A stretch of DNA of 44,702 nucleotides from Flavobacterium psychrophilum (GCA_945905915.1 CAMDQL010000005.1:1-44702), one strand, 5' to 3'. Positions 1 to 7,738 are shown, counted from the stretch's first letter. The notes: generated from the sequence alone by a model not told the origin. A program made the numbers and translations.

Positions 1-29
1 TTCTGAAAGAATCTAAGCACCCCTTTGAG
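1..29 (-). promoter_or_regulatory. 5' part of a probable TPP (thi-box) riboswitch, cut by the window edge
   Basis: On the minus strand, just downstream of a good promoter, the sequence reads CTCAAAGGGGTGC, followed by a small hairpin TTCT-TTC-AGAA that runs to the window edge. GGGGTGC preceded by CTC/A is the 5' half of the TPP-binding element, and a P3a-like hairpin is expected next, followed by CTGAGA outside the window. This predicts a thiamine biosynthesis or transport gene to the left. Only about a third of the aptamer is visible, so the call rests on one conserved block plus position. Confidence 0.55.
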
Positions 30-35
30 ACATGA

Positions 36-67
36 CAAAGATAAAACTCTTTCGGTTAAAATTCCAA
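36..67 (-). promoter_or_regulatory. Bacteroidetes-type promoter for the riboswitch transcript
   Basis: Minus-strand TATCTTTG (36-43) matches the Bacteroidetes -7 consensus TAnnTTTG exactly, with TTG at 65-67 as the -33 element and 21 bp between. The expected transcription start lies within a few bases of the CTCAAAGGGGTGC block, which is where a 5'-UTR riboswitch should begin. Confidence 0.6.
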
Positions 68-76
68 GCTTACCTT

Positions 77-478
77 TTAAAAATTTGGTTTTTTTCTGTT
101 TTGTTTCAAAACACTCATGACTTTTTTAGCATTAAGTCGCTTTTCTTTAATACCTCTCGGAACTTTAGTTTCTTTACGGGGCTTATCAATTTTTAGACCA
201 TTTTCAAGAATTTTCAAGAATTTTTTTAGTGCAATTTCTTTGTTTTTGATTTGGCTTCTGTTTTCTTGGCTTGTTATTAATAAGATGTTTTCTTGCGATA
301 ATTTTGATGCCAGTTTAATTTGTAAAAGTGCTTTTTCATTTTCTGATAAAGCATTTGAAAGCAATAAATCGAATGATAAAATGACTTTTGATGCTACTTT
401 ATTTACATTTTGTCCTCCTGGTCCACTACTCCTAACCGCTTTAAAAGTTACTTCTGATATGAGTAGTGCTTTATCCAT
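77..478 (-). CDS. arfB: Alternative ribosome-rescue factor ArfB (peptidyl-tRNA hydrolase)
   Basis: ArfB enters the A site of ribosomes stalled on mRNAs without a stop codon and hydrolyses peptidyl-tRNA. The 133-residue protein has the class I release-factor core with the catalytic GGQ at residues 21-23 (SGPGGQNVNK). The lysine/arginine-rich C-terminal tail (roughly 95-133) is the part that enters the empty mRNA channel in ArfB. Its length matches the family, and it lacks the codon-recognition domain of RF1/RF2. The start codon overlaps the end of the DUF4301 gene by 8 nt, so the two are probably translationally coupled. Confidence 0.93.
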   Translation of the reverse strand: MDKALLISEVTFKAVRSSGPGGQNVNKVASKVILSFDLLLSNALSENEKALLQIKLASKLSQENILLITSQENRSQIKNKEIALKKFLKILENGLKIDKPRKETKVPRGIKEKRLNAKKVMSVLKQNRKKPNF

Positions 479-2009
479 TATTTTCGGGTTGATGTGCAGG
501 TTTTAGCAAATCATTTACATTTTTTACTGGATTAAACGTTTCTATTGGAACTTCAACAAAAATGGTAGTCCACTTAGCCATGGCACCATTCCATAAACCA
601 GGAAGTTCAATAGCTTTATATGGTTTTCCGTTTTTGTTTTTTGAAACGATAAATCCTGTATTTTCATTTACAAATTGAAGTAAATCAAATTTATTTCCTT
701 GAAAATCTTTGATTGCACAAACGATATCAACTGGATTAAAAAATTTAGCCTCATTTGCAATATCTTTCTGGATATTATTATTAAAATCTATTTGTGAGGT
801 TTCAACTATTTGAAGTGTTTGTCTACCTTTTTCATCTTGTACCCAAAAAGGTCCTCCGCCTGGTTCGCCTTCGTTTTTTACTATTCCACATACACGAATA
901 GGTCTATTTAAAACTTTGATTAAATAATCTACTTTATATGCTTTTTGAAAATAATTAAACTCTTCGGGTAATAAAAACGCTAATTTAGTTTCTGTAAAAT
1001 GTTTAATTTCTTTTATTTCTAATTCTGTTACATCACCTTCTGAAAGTTTTCTTAAATAATTAAACGTTTGAAATTGTGTTTGCATCAAAACGCCACCGAT
1101 AAGTTTTTTATTTTTAGCAATAATCCATTTATTGTTTTGAGAAACATTATCAATATTTTTGATGTAAATAAGATCTGAATTTAATGAATTTAAATTTTCG
1201 ATTAAAGCACCATGTCCGCCTGGTCTAAAAAATAATGAGCCATCTTCTAATCTAAAAGGGATGTTATCATCGGTAACCGCAAGCGCGTCCGAAGACTGAT
1301 TTTGATAGGAAAAGCTAATATCGAAGTCTTCAAAAAGGTTGGTTATTTTTTCAAAATAAGGCTGAAATTTTTGGGTAATGGTAAAATGAATTTTAGTTTT
1401 TTTATTTTGAATCTTAAAAAAATCAGCTTCAATGATGTTTTCCTCAACTGGAGTAAGAAATTTTTCTTCTTTCAAATGAAAGGGTATAATTCCTTTAGGC
1501 TGATTAGCAAAATTTAACCCTTCACTACTGAGTAACGTTTTAATTAAAAGATAATATTTTGTATCGCTAGATTGCGAATAATAATCAGGGTATAATTGAA
1601 CCGTTTTTTCTTTTACAAGCTTATAAAAAGGGAAGTTTCTGATTCCGAAAATAAACAAAGAGACGTCTTTTGCCTTATGTTTATTAATGTAACTATTTAT
1701 CGTATCATTTTGAATATCGAATTCATTTAAGAACTCATTCAAAAATTTAAACATTCGGGTAGCAGCACCAGAAGCGGGCACAAATTTTTCAATGTTGAAA
1801 TGTGCTTTGTTTTTATCAAAATAATCAACATAGAAATCAACTTCGTTTTCTGTAAAACTATAAATTCCATCGTTCACCGTAGCCGATCTGACAAGGTTAA
1901 TTTTAGGAATTCCTTGTTTGAAAAAATCTAATTGTTGCTTAATTTTTTCAACAGAACTTCCTTTACTGTTTATGTAATTTATATCTTCTTTTGTAAAAAT
2001 ATTTTCCAT
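471..2009 (-). CDS. DUF4301 family protein
   Basis: A 512-residue protein that I recognise as the Bacteroidetes-specific DUF4301 family, which is about this length. Function is unknown. No signal peptide or membrane segment is visible, so it is probably cytoplasmic. A glycine-rich segment FRPGGHGALIENLN lies mid-protein and a GEPGGGPFWV motif further on. Its start lies 31 nt inside the end of pnuC, in another frame, and its end overlaps arfB, which suggests coupled translation in one operon. The family often sits next to PnuC in Flavobacteriia, which hints at a link with NAD precursor metabolism; that is inference only. Confidence 0.8.
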   Translation of the reverse strand: MENIFTKEDINYINSKGSSVEKIKQQLDFFKQGIPKINLVRSATVNDGIYSFTENEVDFYVDYFDKNKAHFNIEKFVPASGAATRMFKFLNEFLNEFDIQNDTINSYINKHKAKDVSLFIFGIRNFPFYKLVKEKTVQLYPDYYSQSSDTKYYLLIKTLLSSEGLNFANQPKGIIPFHLKEEKFLTPVEENIIEADFFKIQNKKTKIHFTITQKFQPYFEKITNLFEDFDISFSYQNQSSDALAVTDDNIPFRLEDGSLFFRPGGHGALIENLNSLNSDLIYIKNIDNVSQNNKWIIAKNKKLIGGVLMQTQFQTFNYLRKLSEGDVTELEIKEIKHFTETKLAFLLPEEFNYFQKAYKVDYLIKVLNRPIRVCGIVKNEGEPGGGPFWVQDEKGRQTLQIVETSQIDFNNNIQKDIANEAKFFNPVDIVCAIKDFQGNKFDLLQFVNENTGFIVSKNKNGKPYKAIELPGLWNGAMAKWTTIFVEVPIETFNPVKNVNDLLKPAHQPENNG

Positions 2010-2593
2010 TCTATATAGCCTAAAATAGCAATAATTGTGAATACTATAAATTGCAAACTGCTAACGGTTAATCCTTTATAAAAATACAAAGGAACAGAAA
2101 TAATATCTGCAATAATCCAAACAATCCAGTTTTCAATTTTACGTTTTGCCATGAGCCACATTCCCACAAAAAATAGTGCTGTTGTAAATGCGTCAACATA
2201 TGCTGTTAAATCTGTAAATTTATCAAAAAAATGGTAAACTAAAGCAATAAATAATAAGGTTACTGTAAAAATTAAACCCGAAATTTTATACTCTTTTGAA
2301 TTCATAATCGAAATCGGAAATTCTTCTTGACCATTATTCCTTCTTGACCATAAATACCAACCTAAAATACTCATCACCGAATAATAAATATTGATTATAA
2401 ATTCTCCATATAATTTAAAATTATACAAGATGTAAATAAAAATGAGTGTGCTTATCAATCCGGTTGGATAAACTAATATGTTGTTTTTTCTTGCAAACAA
2501 AACACTAATAATCCCAAAAACAACAGCGGTTATTTCAAGTATAATGAAAAAAAAGGAATACCCTTTATATTGTGCAAATAGTAAATCGAGCAT
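1979..2593 (-). CDS. pnuC: Nicotinamide riboside/mononucleotide transporter PnuC
   Basis: An inner-membrane facilitator for vitamin B3 compounds, usually nicotinamide riboside. The 204 residues form about seven hydrophobic segments, and the PnuC signature WxxWxxxN is present as W79, W82 and N86. Length is normal. It starts 10 nt after the phosphopantetheinyl transferase stop and overlaps the DUF4301 start by 31 nt. PnuC uptake depends on intracellular phosphorylation by a NadR/NRK-type kinase. No such gene is next to it here, although in related genomes a NadR-like ATPase is often adjacent (from memory). Confidence 0.9.
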   Translation of the reverse strand: MLDLLFAQYKGYSFFFIILEITAVVFGIISVLFARKNNILVYPTGLISTLIFIYILYNFKLYGEFIINIYYSVMSILGWYLWSRRNNGQEEFPISIMNSKEYKISGLIFTVTLLFIALVYHFFDKFTDLTAYVDAFTTALFFVGMWLMAKRKIENWIVWIIADIISVPLYFYKGLTVSSLQFIVFTIIAILGYIEWKIFLQKKI

Positions 2594-2603
2594 ACTTTTA
2601 ACT

Positions 2604-3296
2604 TTATTCCATTAGAATTTTAGAAAAAACAAAAACATAACCTTCAATCAGATGAAATTGAACCTGAAATTTTTCAATTTGGTTTTTAAAATGTAATTCG
2701 GCAGTGCAATTACCCGCTTCTATATCAAATGTATCTTCAAAAATATGCTCTGGAAAACTAATTCCTTTTTCGTTCTTAATTTTAAATATAGATTCTTTAA
2801 TTCCCCAGACAATAGTTGTTTTAGTAACTTGATCTGCAATTGAAAGTCCTTGTAAATGAATAACATCCATAAATCTAGGTGCAATTTTCAACGACTTCTC
2901 TTTTATTAACTCTAAATCAATTCCAATTACCTCATCGCTAATACAAATACATGAAAACTCGTGTGAATGTGAAATAGAGATATGTTGAGTGATGGGTGAT
3001 GGGTGATGGTTGACGGATTCACTACTTTTATCTTCTAACTTTTGCCTATTAACTTGTAAATGCGGTTTTCCGGCAGCATCATACGTTAAATCATTATCTG
3101 AAAAATCTAAATATTGAAGCAACATTCTAACGGCTAAAAACCCTTTTTGATGCGCCTCCGACTTCATCCCCTCTAATCGTTTTATAGATGCATCGCTTAA
3201 TGAAACCGCTCTAAATAAAGAAGTTACGTCTTCGGTAATGTGCCAAAAGTACGCCGTAGTCGTTTCATTAATTGTTATAGTTTTATATAATGGCAT
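2604..3296 (-). CDS. 4'-phosphopantetheinyl transferase superfamily protein, with a repeat-derived insertion
   Basis: Transfers phosphopantetheine from CoA to a carrier-protein serine. The 230 residues contain the superfamily motifs: HISISHSHE (from 105), GIDLELI (the Mg2+-binding Asp/Glu pair) and WGIKESIFK (W-x-x-KE). It is Sfp/AcpT-like rather than AcpS. It is longer than usual because residues about 81-104, between GKPHL and the first His motif, are encoded by ten consecutive 7-bp repeat units (2984-3053). The motifs on both sides are intact, so the enzyme is probably active. It is divergent from ahcY and leads the pnuC-DUF4301-arfB group. A weak -7 match (7/8) lies at 3342-3349. Confidence 0.88.
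   Translation of the reverse strand: MPLYKTITINETTTAYFWHITEDVTSLFRAVSLSDASIKRLEGMKSEAHQKGFLAVRMLLQYLDFSDNDLTYDAAGKPHLQVNRQKLEDKSSESVNHHPSPITQHISISHSHEFSCICISDEVIGIDLELIKEKSLKIAPRFMDVIHLQGLSIADQVTKTTIVWGIKESIFKIKNEKGISFPEHIFEDTFDIEAGNCTAELHFKNQIEKFQVQFHLIEGYVFVFSKILME
2984..3053 (-). repeat. Ten-unit heptanucleotide repeat inside a coding sequence
   Basis: Ten contiguous 7-bp units in phase. At one end are GTGATGG copies at 2989-3009, and at the other end degenerate units such as GTTAATA and GGCAAAA on the minus strand. The block keeps the reading frame of the phosphopantetheinyl transferase and encodes a polar linker that includes NHHPSPITQ. Confidence 0.75.
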
Positions 3297-3358
3297 CTAT
3301 AGTATGTTGTTTTTCAAATCATTAGAAAGCTAAACATTTCACAAATTAATAGAAATCT

Positions 3359-3390
3359 TTGTTAAAATAAAAAGTTATTTTGTAATTTTG
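3359..3390 (+). promoter_or_regulatory. Promoter of ahcY
   Basis: TTG (3359-3361), 21-bp spacer and TAATTTTG (3383-3390), a full match to the Bacteroidetes -33/-7 consensus. The leader is about 30 nt and starts with a short TCTAA-TT-TTAGA hairpin. Confidence 0.75.
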
Positions 3391-3426
3391 CGCTCTAATT
3401 TTAGAACATACAAATATACATAATAG

Positions 3427-4743
3427 ATGAGTACACAAACATTACCTTTTGTAGCTTATAAAGTGAAGGATATTTCGCTTGCAGCTTGGGGAAGAAAAGA
3501 GATTGAATTAGCAGAAGCTGAAATGCCAGGCTTAATGGCTTTACGTGCAGAATATAGTGCGAGCCAACCATTAAAAGGTGCTAGAATTGCAGGATGTTTA
3601 CACATGACGATTCAAACGGCAGTTTTAATTGAAACTTTGATAGCTTTAGGCGCAGAAGTTACTTGGTCATCTTGTAATATTTTCTCAACGCAAGATCAGG
3701 CTGCTGCTGCAATTGCTGCTGCTGGAATTCAAGTTTATGCTTGGAAAGGATTAAATGAAGAAGATTTTGATTGGTGTATTGAGCAAACGTTATTCTTTGG
3801 CGAAGACAGACAACCCTTAAACATGATTTTAGATGATGGTGGCGATTTAACAAACATGGTTATCGACCGTTATCCAGAATTAGTTGCTGGAATCAAGGGT
3901 TTATCTGAAGAAACTACAACTGGAGTTCACCGTTTATATGAGAGAGTTAAAGCAGGAACATTACCAATGCCAGCAATTAACGTAAATGATTCGGTTACTA
4001 AATCTAAATTTGATAACAAATACGGTTGTAAAGAATCGGCAGTAGATGCTGTTCGTCGTGCAACTGATATTATGTTAGCTGGAAAAAGAGTAATCGTTTG
4101 TGGATATGGAGATGTAGGAAAAGGAACTGCCGCTTCTTTTAGAGGTGCTGGTTCTATTGTAACTGTTACTGAAATTGATCCAATTTGTGCTTTACAAGCG
4201 GCAATGGACGGTTTTGAAGTAAAAAAATTAAATACAGTTATTGGAACTGCTGATATTATTATCACTACTACTGGAAATAAAGATATTGTGTTAGGATCTC
4301 ACTTCGAACAAATGAGAGACAAAACGATAGTTTGTAACATCGGTCACTTTGATAACGAAATTGATATGGCTTGGTTGAACAAAAACTTTGGTCACACAAA
4401 ATCTGAAGTAAAACCGCAAGTGGATATTTACAACGTAAACGGAAAAGATATAATCATCTTAGCTGAAGGGCGCTTAGTAAACTTAGGTTGTGCTACAGGT
4501 CACCCAAGTTTTGTAATGAGTAACTCATTTACCAACCAAACATTAGCGCAAATTGAATTATGGAAAAATAGCGCAGCTTATAACAACGACGTTTATATGT
4601 TACCAAAACATTTAGATGAAAAAGTAGCGATGTTACACTTAGCTAAATTAGGTGTGGAATTAGAAACATTACGTCCAGAACAAGCAGAATATATTGGTGT
4701 AGAAGTTCAAGGTCCATTCAAACCTGAGTATTACAGATACTAG
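3427..4743 (+). CDS. ahcY: Adenosylhomocysteinase (S-adenosylhomocysteine hydrolase)
   Basis: Reversibly splits S-adenosylhomocysteine into adenosine and homocysteine, removing the inhibitory product of methyltransferases. It is cytoplasmic and NAD-dependent. The 438-residue protein has the family's usual length. Visible hallmarks are [16 protein letters not shown] near residue 60, a [11 protein letters not shown] substrate segment, the NAD-binding glycine-rich loop [12 protein letters not shown], and the C-terminal FKPEYYRY tail characteristic of SAHH. It is monocistronic, with its own promoter and an intrinsic terminator just downstream. Confidence 0.98.
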   Translation: MSTQTLPFVAYKVKDISLAAWGRKEIELAEAEMPGLMALRAEYSASQPLKGARIAGCLHMTIQTAVLIETLIALGAEVTWSSCNIFSTQDQAAAAIAAAGIQVYAWKGLNEEDFDWCIEQTLFFGEDRQPLNMILDDGGDLTNMVIDRYPELVAGIKGLSEETTTGVHRLYERVKAGTLPMPAINVNDSVTKSKFDNKYGCKESAVDAVRRATDIMLAGKRVIVCGYGDVGKGTAASFRGAGSIVTVTEIDPICALQAAMDGFEVKKLNTVIGTADIIITTTGNKDIVLGSHFEQMRDKTIVCNIGHFDNEIDMAWLNKNFGHTKSEVKPQVDIYNVNGKDIIILAEGRLVNLGCATGHPSFVMSNSFTNQTLAQIELWKNSAAYNNDVYMLPKHLDEKVAMLHLAKLGVELETLRPEQAEYIGVEVQGPFKPEYYRY

Positions 4744-4776
4744 TATTAAGATAAAAGTATTAAGTATTAAGACTAT
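4742..4776 (+). repeat. Heptanucleotide repeat, five units
   Basis: Five consecutive 7-mers between the ahcY stop and its terminator. AGTATTA occurs three times, interrupted by AGATAAA and followed by AGACTAT. All units begin with AG. Confidence 0.7.
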
Positions 4777-4778
4777 AG

Positions 4779-4808
4779 AAACCCTTGCAGTAATGTGAGG
4801 GTTTTTTT
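4779..4808 (+). terminator. Intrinsic terminator of ahcY
   Basis: AAACCCT (4779-4785) pairs with AGGGTTT (4798-4804), followed by a run of T. It lies between the convergent ahcY and mmcQ-like genes. Confidence 0.8.
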
Positions 4809-5172
4809 AGGATCCAAAAATTTCTTGTTGCGCTTTTTTTGTTAAACTTTTGAAAACAAGTTCGTACGAATGATTAATCAATTCGCACATCATTTTATCG
4901 GAAACATCGCTTTGGAAATGAATGGTGTTCCAATGCACTTTACTCATATGATAACCCGGTTCAATGGCTTCATATTCGGGTCGAAGTTCCAAGGCGCGTT
5001 CGGGATCGCATTTTAAATTTAGACTTGGCGTTCCTTTTTCCCAATCGGATAACGAGGTTAGACAAAACATTTTTCCACCTACTTTAAACACCAACGTATC
5101 TTCATCAAACGGAAAATGTTCGGTGACGGCTTTTTTGCTCAAACAGAACTCATATAATTGTTGAATATCCAT
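4807..5172 (-). CDS. MmcQ/YjbR family protein
   Basis: A 121-residue cytoplasmic protein of the MmcQ/YjbR fold (double-wing DNA-binding-like). Recognisable features are the start MDIQQLYEFCLSKKAVTEHFPFDEDTLVFKV, a GTPSLNLKCDPERALELR segment, YHMSKVHWNTI, and the final SYELVFKSLTKK. Some members have been linked to DNA binding, but no precise role is known. It is the last gene of a minus-strand series and is separated from the four-helix-bundle gene by a heptanucleotide repeat. It converges on ahcY. Confidence 0.85.
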   Translation of the reverse strand: MDIQQLYEFCLSKKAVTEHFPFDEDTLVFKVGGKMFCLTSLSDWEKGTPSLNLKCDPERALELRPEYEAIEPGYHMSKVHWNTIHFQSDVSDKMMCELINHSYELVFKSLTKKAQQEIFGS

Positions 5173-5178
5173 GACAAT

Positions 5179-5213
5179 AGTTGGGAGTAATGAGTTTTTA
5201 GTTAGGAGTTTTT
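5179..5213 (+). repeat. Heptanucleotide repeat, five AGTnnnn units
   Basis: Five units in phase: AGTTGGG, AGTAATG, AGTTTTT, AGTTAGG and AGTTTTT. It fills most of the gap between the mmcQ-like and four-helix-bundle genes. Confidence 0.75.
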
Positions 5214-5224
5214 TATCGTTTAAT

Positions 5225-5596
5225 TTATATTTTACTTGAACCGAATTTATCTGGATTATTCATCATATAATAAATTAGTTTCCCAACTTCTGTATTCAGA
5301 GCAGTGAGTTCGTTGTATTTTATTTCTTCCAAATAACCACATGCTAATGAAAAATCTAACCACACTTGAGTTTCAGAATTTTCTGCTTCTGCATCAGTAA
5401 GTTTACTCAAGAAATTTTTGGGATAAACTCTTTTTCTATATGATTCTGTAATTGTTACTGATACACTTCTTGAACTTCTCCTAATCTGATCGGTTAATGA
5501 ATATTTTTCTTCTTTTGGAAAATTTTTGGATACATCAAAAACAAACATGGCTAAAGCGAACGATTTTTTATAGGCTAATAAATCTTTATAATCCAT
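5225..5596 (-). CDS. Four-helix-bundle protein (S23/IVS-encoded protein family)
   Basis: A 123-residue helical protein that matches the family often called 23S rRNA-intervening-sequence or 'four helix bundle' protein. It opens with YKDLLAYKKSFALAMFVFDVSKNFPKEEKYSLTDQIRRSSRSV and continues with a central NFLSKLTDAEAENSETQVWLDF. In other bacteria the gene may sit inside 23S rRNA or be free-standing, as here. The biochemical role is unknown. It lies between two heptanucleotide repeat blocks, and no promoter is evident, so it probably shares a transcript with the cyclase gene upstream. Confidence 0.85.
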   Translation of the reverse strand: MDYKDLLAYKKSFALAMFVFDVSKNFPKEEKYSLTDQIRRSSRSVSVTITESYRKRVYPKNFLSKLTDAEAENSETQVWLDFSLACGYLEEIKYNELTALNTEVGKLIYYMMNNPDKFGSSKI

Positions 5597-5612
5597 AATT
5601 TACACTTTTTAA

Positions 5613-5654
5613 AACTTGCAACTCCAAACTTGCAACTCTAAACTCCTTACTCCA
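5613..5654 (+). repeat. Heptanucleotide repeat, six units, overlapping a stop codon
   Basis: Units AACTTGC, AACTCCA, AACTTGC, AACTCTA, AACTCCT and TACTCCA, in perfect 7-bp phase. The last unit and a half code on the other strand for the final residues and stop of the cyclase-family protein. Confidence 0.75.
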
Positions 5655-6402
5655 AACTATACAAAACCGGCTTACTGGGACTCGCGTCATTCTCAAACGA
5701 AGCAAATTGTAAATTCAAAATATAACTTCCGTCTTTAACTGAATCGTCTACATAAATCATTTCGGTAATCGTACAATTAAATCGAGCGTCGTCATTAGCT
5801 TGATTTATGTCTTTCACATTCCAAAAGGCTTTATGCGCCAACAATTTTCCTTCATCGTGTTCTCTGTCAACACTTGGTAAATCAATGAGCAAATGCTGAA
5901 TTTCTTTTTCTCTGATAAAAATAGCTGCCGCTTCTTCTAAATAAGGCGGATTCGTATTCGAATAATTTAAATGTTTTTTGCTTTCTGGATTTGGCAATGT
6001 TCTAATAATGATGGCTTGTGGTGTAGTTGTGCCCAAAGCAATTTCAATTTGCGCTTTCGTAATGATTAAATCTTCTCCAACGCTTTTTGGTTCTACCGAA
6101 ATCAATTCAGCAGTAAAGAAAAACTGTTTTAAACATTGATTAATGGAATAAAAATCACGGGTAATATGCCCCAAACATTCCGTATGAGTCCCATGGGCAT
6201 GCGGATTGAAGAAAATATTATTGAAATTTGTGGACGATTTTCCTTCCGAAACTTTTCCAATCCAGTCACCCATAGTTACCGGTTCAATTTCGGGCACGTT
6301 TTGATACCAAGCAATCGGATTTTTATCATTATTAGTCAAAGGAATAGAGATATCAATTGGCTTTGATAAATCGATTTGTATGTTGTTTATTGTTGCTTTC
6401 AT
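5647..6402 (-). CDS. Cyclase family protein (kynurenine formamidase-like metal hydrolase)
   Basis: A member of the Cyclase superfamily, which includes bacterial kynurenine formamidase and isatin hydrolase. These are metal-dependent hydrolases of amide bonds. The motif HAHGTHTECLGHI corresponds to the metal-binding HxGTHxDxPxH of the family, with Glu where many members have Asp. Downstream, a DLPSVDREHDEG segment carries further conserved acidic and His residues. I start it at the ATG at 6402 (251 aa); an in-frame TTG 15 nt upstream is less likely. The substrate cannot be told from sequence. Its 3' end lies within a heptanucleotide repeat. Confidence 0.82.
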   Translation of the reverse strand: MKATINNIQIDLSKPIDISIPLTNNDKNPIAWYQNVPEIEPVTMGDWIGKVSEGKSSTNFNNIFFNPHAHGTHTECLGHITRDFYSINQCLKQFFFTAELISVEPKSVGEDLIITKAQIEIALGTTTPQAIIIRTLPNPESKKHLNYSNTNPPYLEEAAAIFIREKEIQHLLIDLPSVDREHDEGKLLAHKAFWNVKDINQANDDARFNCTITEMIYVDDSVKDGSYILNLQFASFENDASPSKPVLYSLE

Positions 6403-6406
6403 ATTT

Positions 6407-6518
6407 TTTAAACGCAAAGAATTAAAGATTATTCGTTTTCTGTCATACTATTTATTTTGGCGTGTATAATTAAATTGTTGCGTCCTTTGCGAAAAACTTT
6501 GCGGTCTTTGCGTTTAAA
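6407..6518. repeat. 112-bp segment bounded by 13-bp perfect inverted repeats
   Basis: TTTAAACGCAAAG (6407-6419) and its exact reverse complement (6506-6518) flank the whole hemW-cyclase gap. Further CTTTGCG copies lie inside the right half (6484-6512). No open reading frame and no target-site duplication are seen. Confidence 0.5.
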
Positions 6519-7676
6519 CTACTCCAAATTTAATAAAAACAAATCACTCGCAATTCCATCACACAAAAACTTTCCGTTTTTTGTAGTTCGTAAAATGTTC
6601 TCGTCAACAAATAATAAATGGTCTTCAATGAATTTTGCTGCTTGTTGATTCAGATAATCTAAATAAGTTTTTCCAAATTCTTCTTCAATTCGATCCAACG
6701 AAACGCCCCAAATTGTGCGTAAACCGGTCATAATATATTCGTTATAACGATCGGTTTTAGTTAATGTTTCAATTTCAATGGGTAATTTATTTTCTTGAAT
6801 CGACTTTATGTACAATGCATTATTTGACACATTCCAACCTCTATTTTTTCCATCATAACTGTGTGCAGAAGGACCAATGCCAATGTATTTTTTTCCCAAC
6901 CAATAACTAGAATTGTTTTTTGAAAAATAATTTTCTTTTCCAAAATTCGATAATTCATAATGAATAAAATCGTTTTCCGAAAGTTTGTCTACCAAAATTT
7001 GAAAATGGGCTGCAGCCACTTCGTCATCGGGTTGCGGAATAATCGCTTTTTGAATGAACGAATGCAGCGCTGTTTTGGGCTCAACCGTTAAAGCATAACT
7101 TGAAATATGCGGCACATTAAACGACAGCGCGGTTTCGATGTTTTGCAACCATTTTTCATTGGACATATTCGGAATTCCGTAAATCAAATCAATGGAAATA
7201 TTATTAAAGTATTGCGTGGCGATTTCTAAACATTTTTTGGCTTCTTCCATATTGTGCGCTCGATTCATCAACTTCAAATCGTCTTCAAAAAACGATTGAA
7301 TTCCGATAGACAAACGATTTACAGGTGAATTAGCTAATTGACGAATTGTCTCATAACTTAAGTCATCTGGATTGGCTTCAACTGTTATTTCTGGAGTTGA
7401 AACAACTTTATAGTTTCTATATACCTCATCAATCAAAAATTTCAAATCCGAAATTTCTAAAATACTTGGCGTTCCTCCACCAAAATAAATAGTTTCAATA
7501 ACTTCGTTGTGGGGAGTTGGGAGTTGGGAGTTAGAAGTGCTTTTACTTCGCAGTTCAATTTCTTTTGCCAATGCCTGAACCATTTCGTCTTTCTTCTTCA
7601 ACGAAGTAGAAAAATGAAAATCACAATAATGACAAGCTTGCTTGCAGAATGGGATGTGGATGTATATGCCTGACAT
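6519..7676 (-). CDS. hemW: Radical SAM heme chaperone HemW
   Basis: HemW binds heme and a 4Fe-4S cluster and delivers heme to respiratory enzymes. It was formerly annotated as oxygen-independent coproporphyrinogen oxidase. The 385-residue protein has the radical SAM cysteines C11, C15 and C18 (CKQACHYC), the FGGGTPS loop, and the IGIQSF and LIYGIPN segments of the HemN/HemW family. Its length is normal apart from an unusual linker, STSNSQLPTPH at residues 46-56, encoded by 7-bp repeats. It follows ruvC across a repeat-filled 62-bp gap. A true HemN is longer and has an N-terminal extension that is missing here. Confidence 0.92.
   Translation of the reverse strand: MSGIYIHIPFCKQACHYCDFHFSTSLKKKDEMVQALAKEIELRSKSTSNSQLPTPHNEVIETIYFGGGTPSILEISDLKFLIDEVYRNYKVVSTPEITVEANPDDLSYETIRQLANSPVNRLSIGIQSFFEDDLKLMNRAHNMEEAKKCLEIATQYFNNISIDLIYGIPNMSNEKWLQNIETALSFNVPHISSYALTVEPKTALHSFIQKAIIPQPDDEVAAAHFQILVDKLSENDFIHYELSNFGKENYFSKNNSSYWLGKKYIGIGPSAHSYDGKNRGWNVSNNALYIKSIQENKLPIEIETLTKTDRYNEYIMTGLRTIWGVSLDRIEEEFGKTYLDYLNQQAAKFIEDHLLFVDENILRTTKNGKFLCDGIASDLFLLNLE
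7508..7542 (+). repeat. Heptanucleotide repeat inside hemW, five units
   Basis: Units TGTGGGG, AGTTGGG, AGTTGGG, AGTTAGA and AGTGCTT. On the coding strand they give the peptide SNSQLPTP. The reading frame is kept. Confidence 0.7.
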
Positions 7677-7688
7677 TTTATTAGTATT

Positions 7689-7738
7689 CAGTCGCAGTCG
7701 CAGTTTACAGCACTGAGACTGAAAACTGAGACTAAAAA
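7689..7738 (+). repeat. Mixed 6/7-bp tandem repeat between ruvC and hemW
   Basis: Starts with CAGTCG twice and CAGTTTACA (7689-7709), identical over 21 nt to 17992-18012. It continues as two near-identical 13-mers (ACTGAGACTGAAA and ACTGAGACTAAAA). Confidence 0.65.

Noticed and set aside
117..506. Plus-strand frame opposite arfB
   Set aside because: It is a shadow of a clear GGQ-domain gene, with a hydrophobic composition typical of antisense frames in AT-rich DNA.
3391..3426. Possible SAM/SAH riboswitch before ahcY
   Set aside because: The leader is only about 30 nt after the promoter, too short, and contains no recognised aptamer sequence.
3927..4265. 112-codon frame opposite ahcY
   Set aside because: It lies wholly within a highly conserved enzyme gene, and its protein resembles nothing known.
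5225..5596. Four-helix-bundle gene as a 23S rRNA intervening sequence
   Set aside because: No rRNA sequence flanks it; both neighbours are ordinary protein genes.
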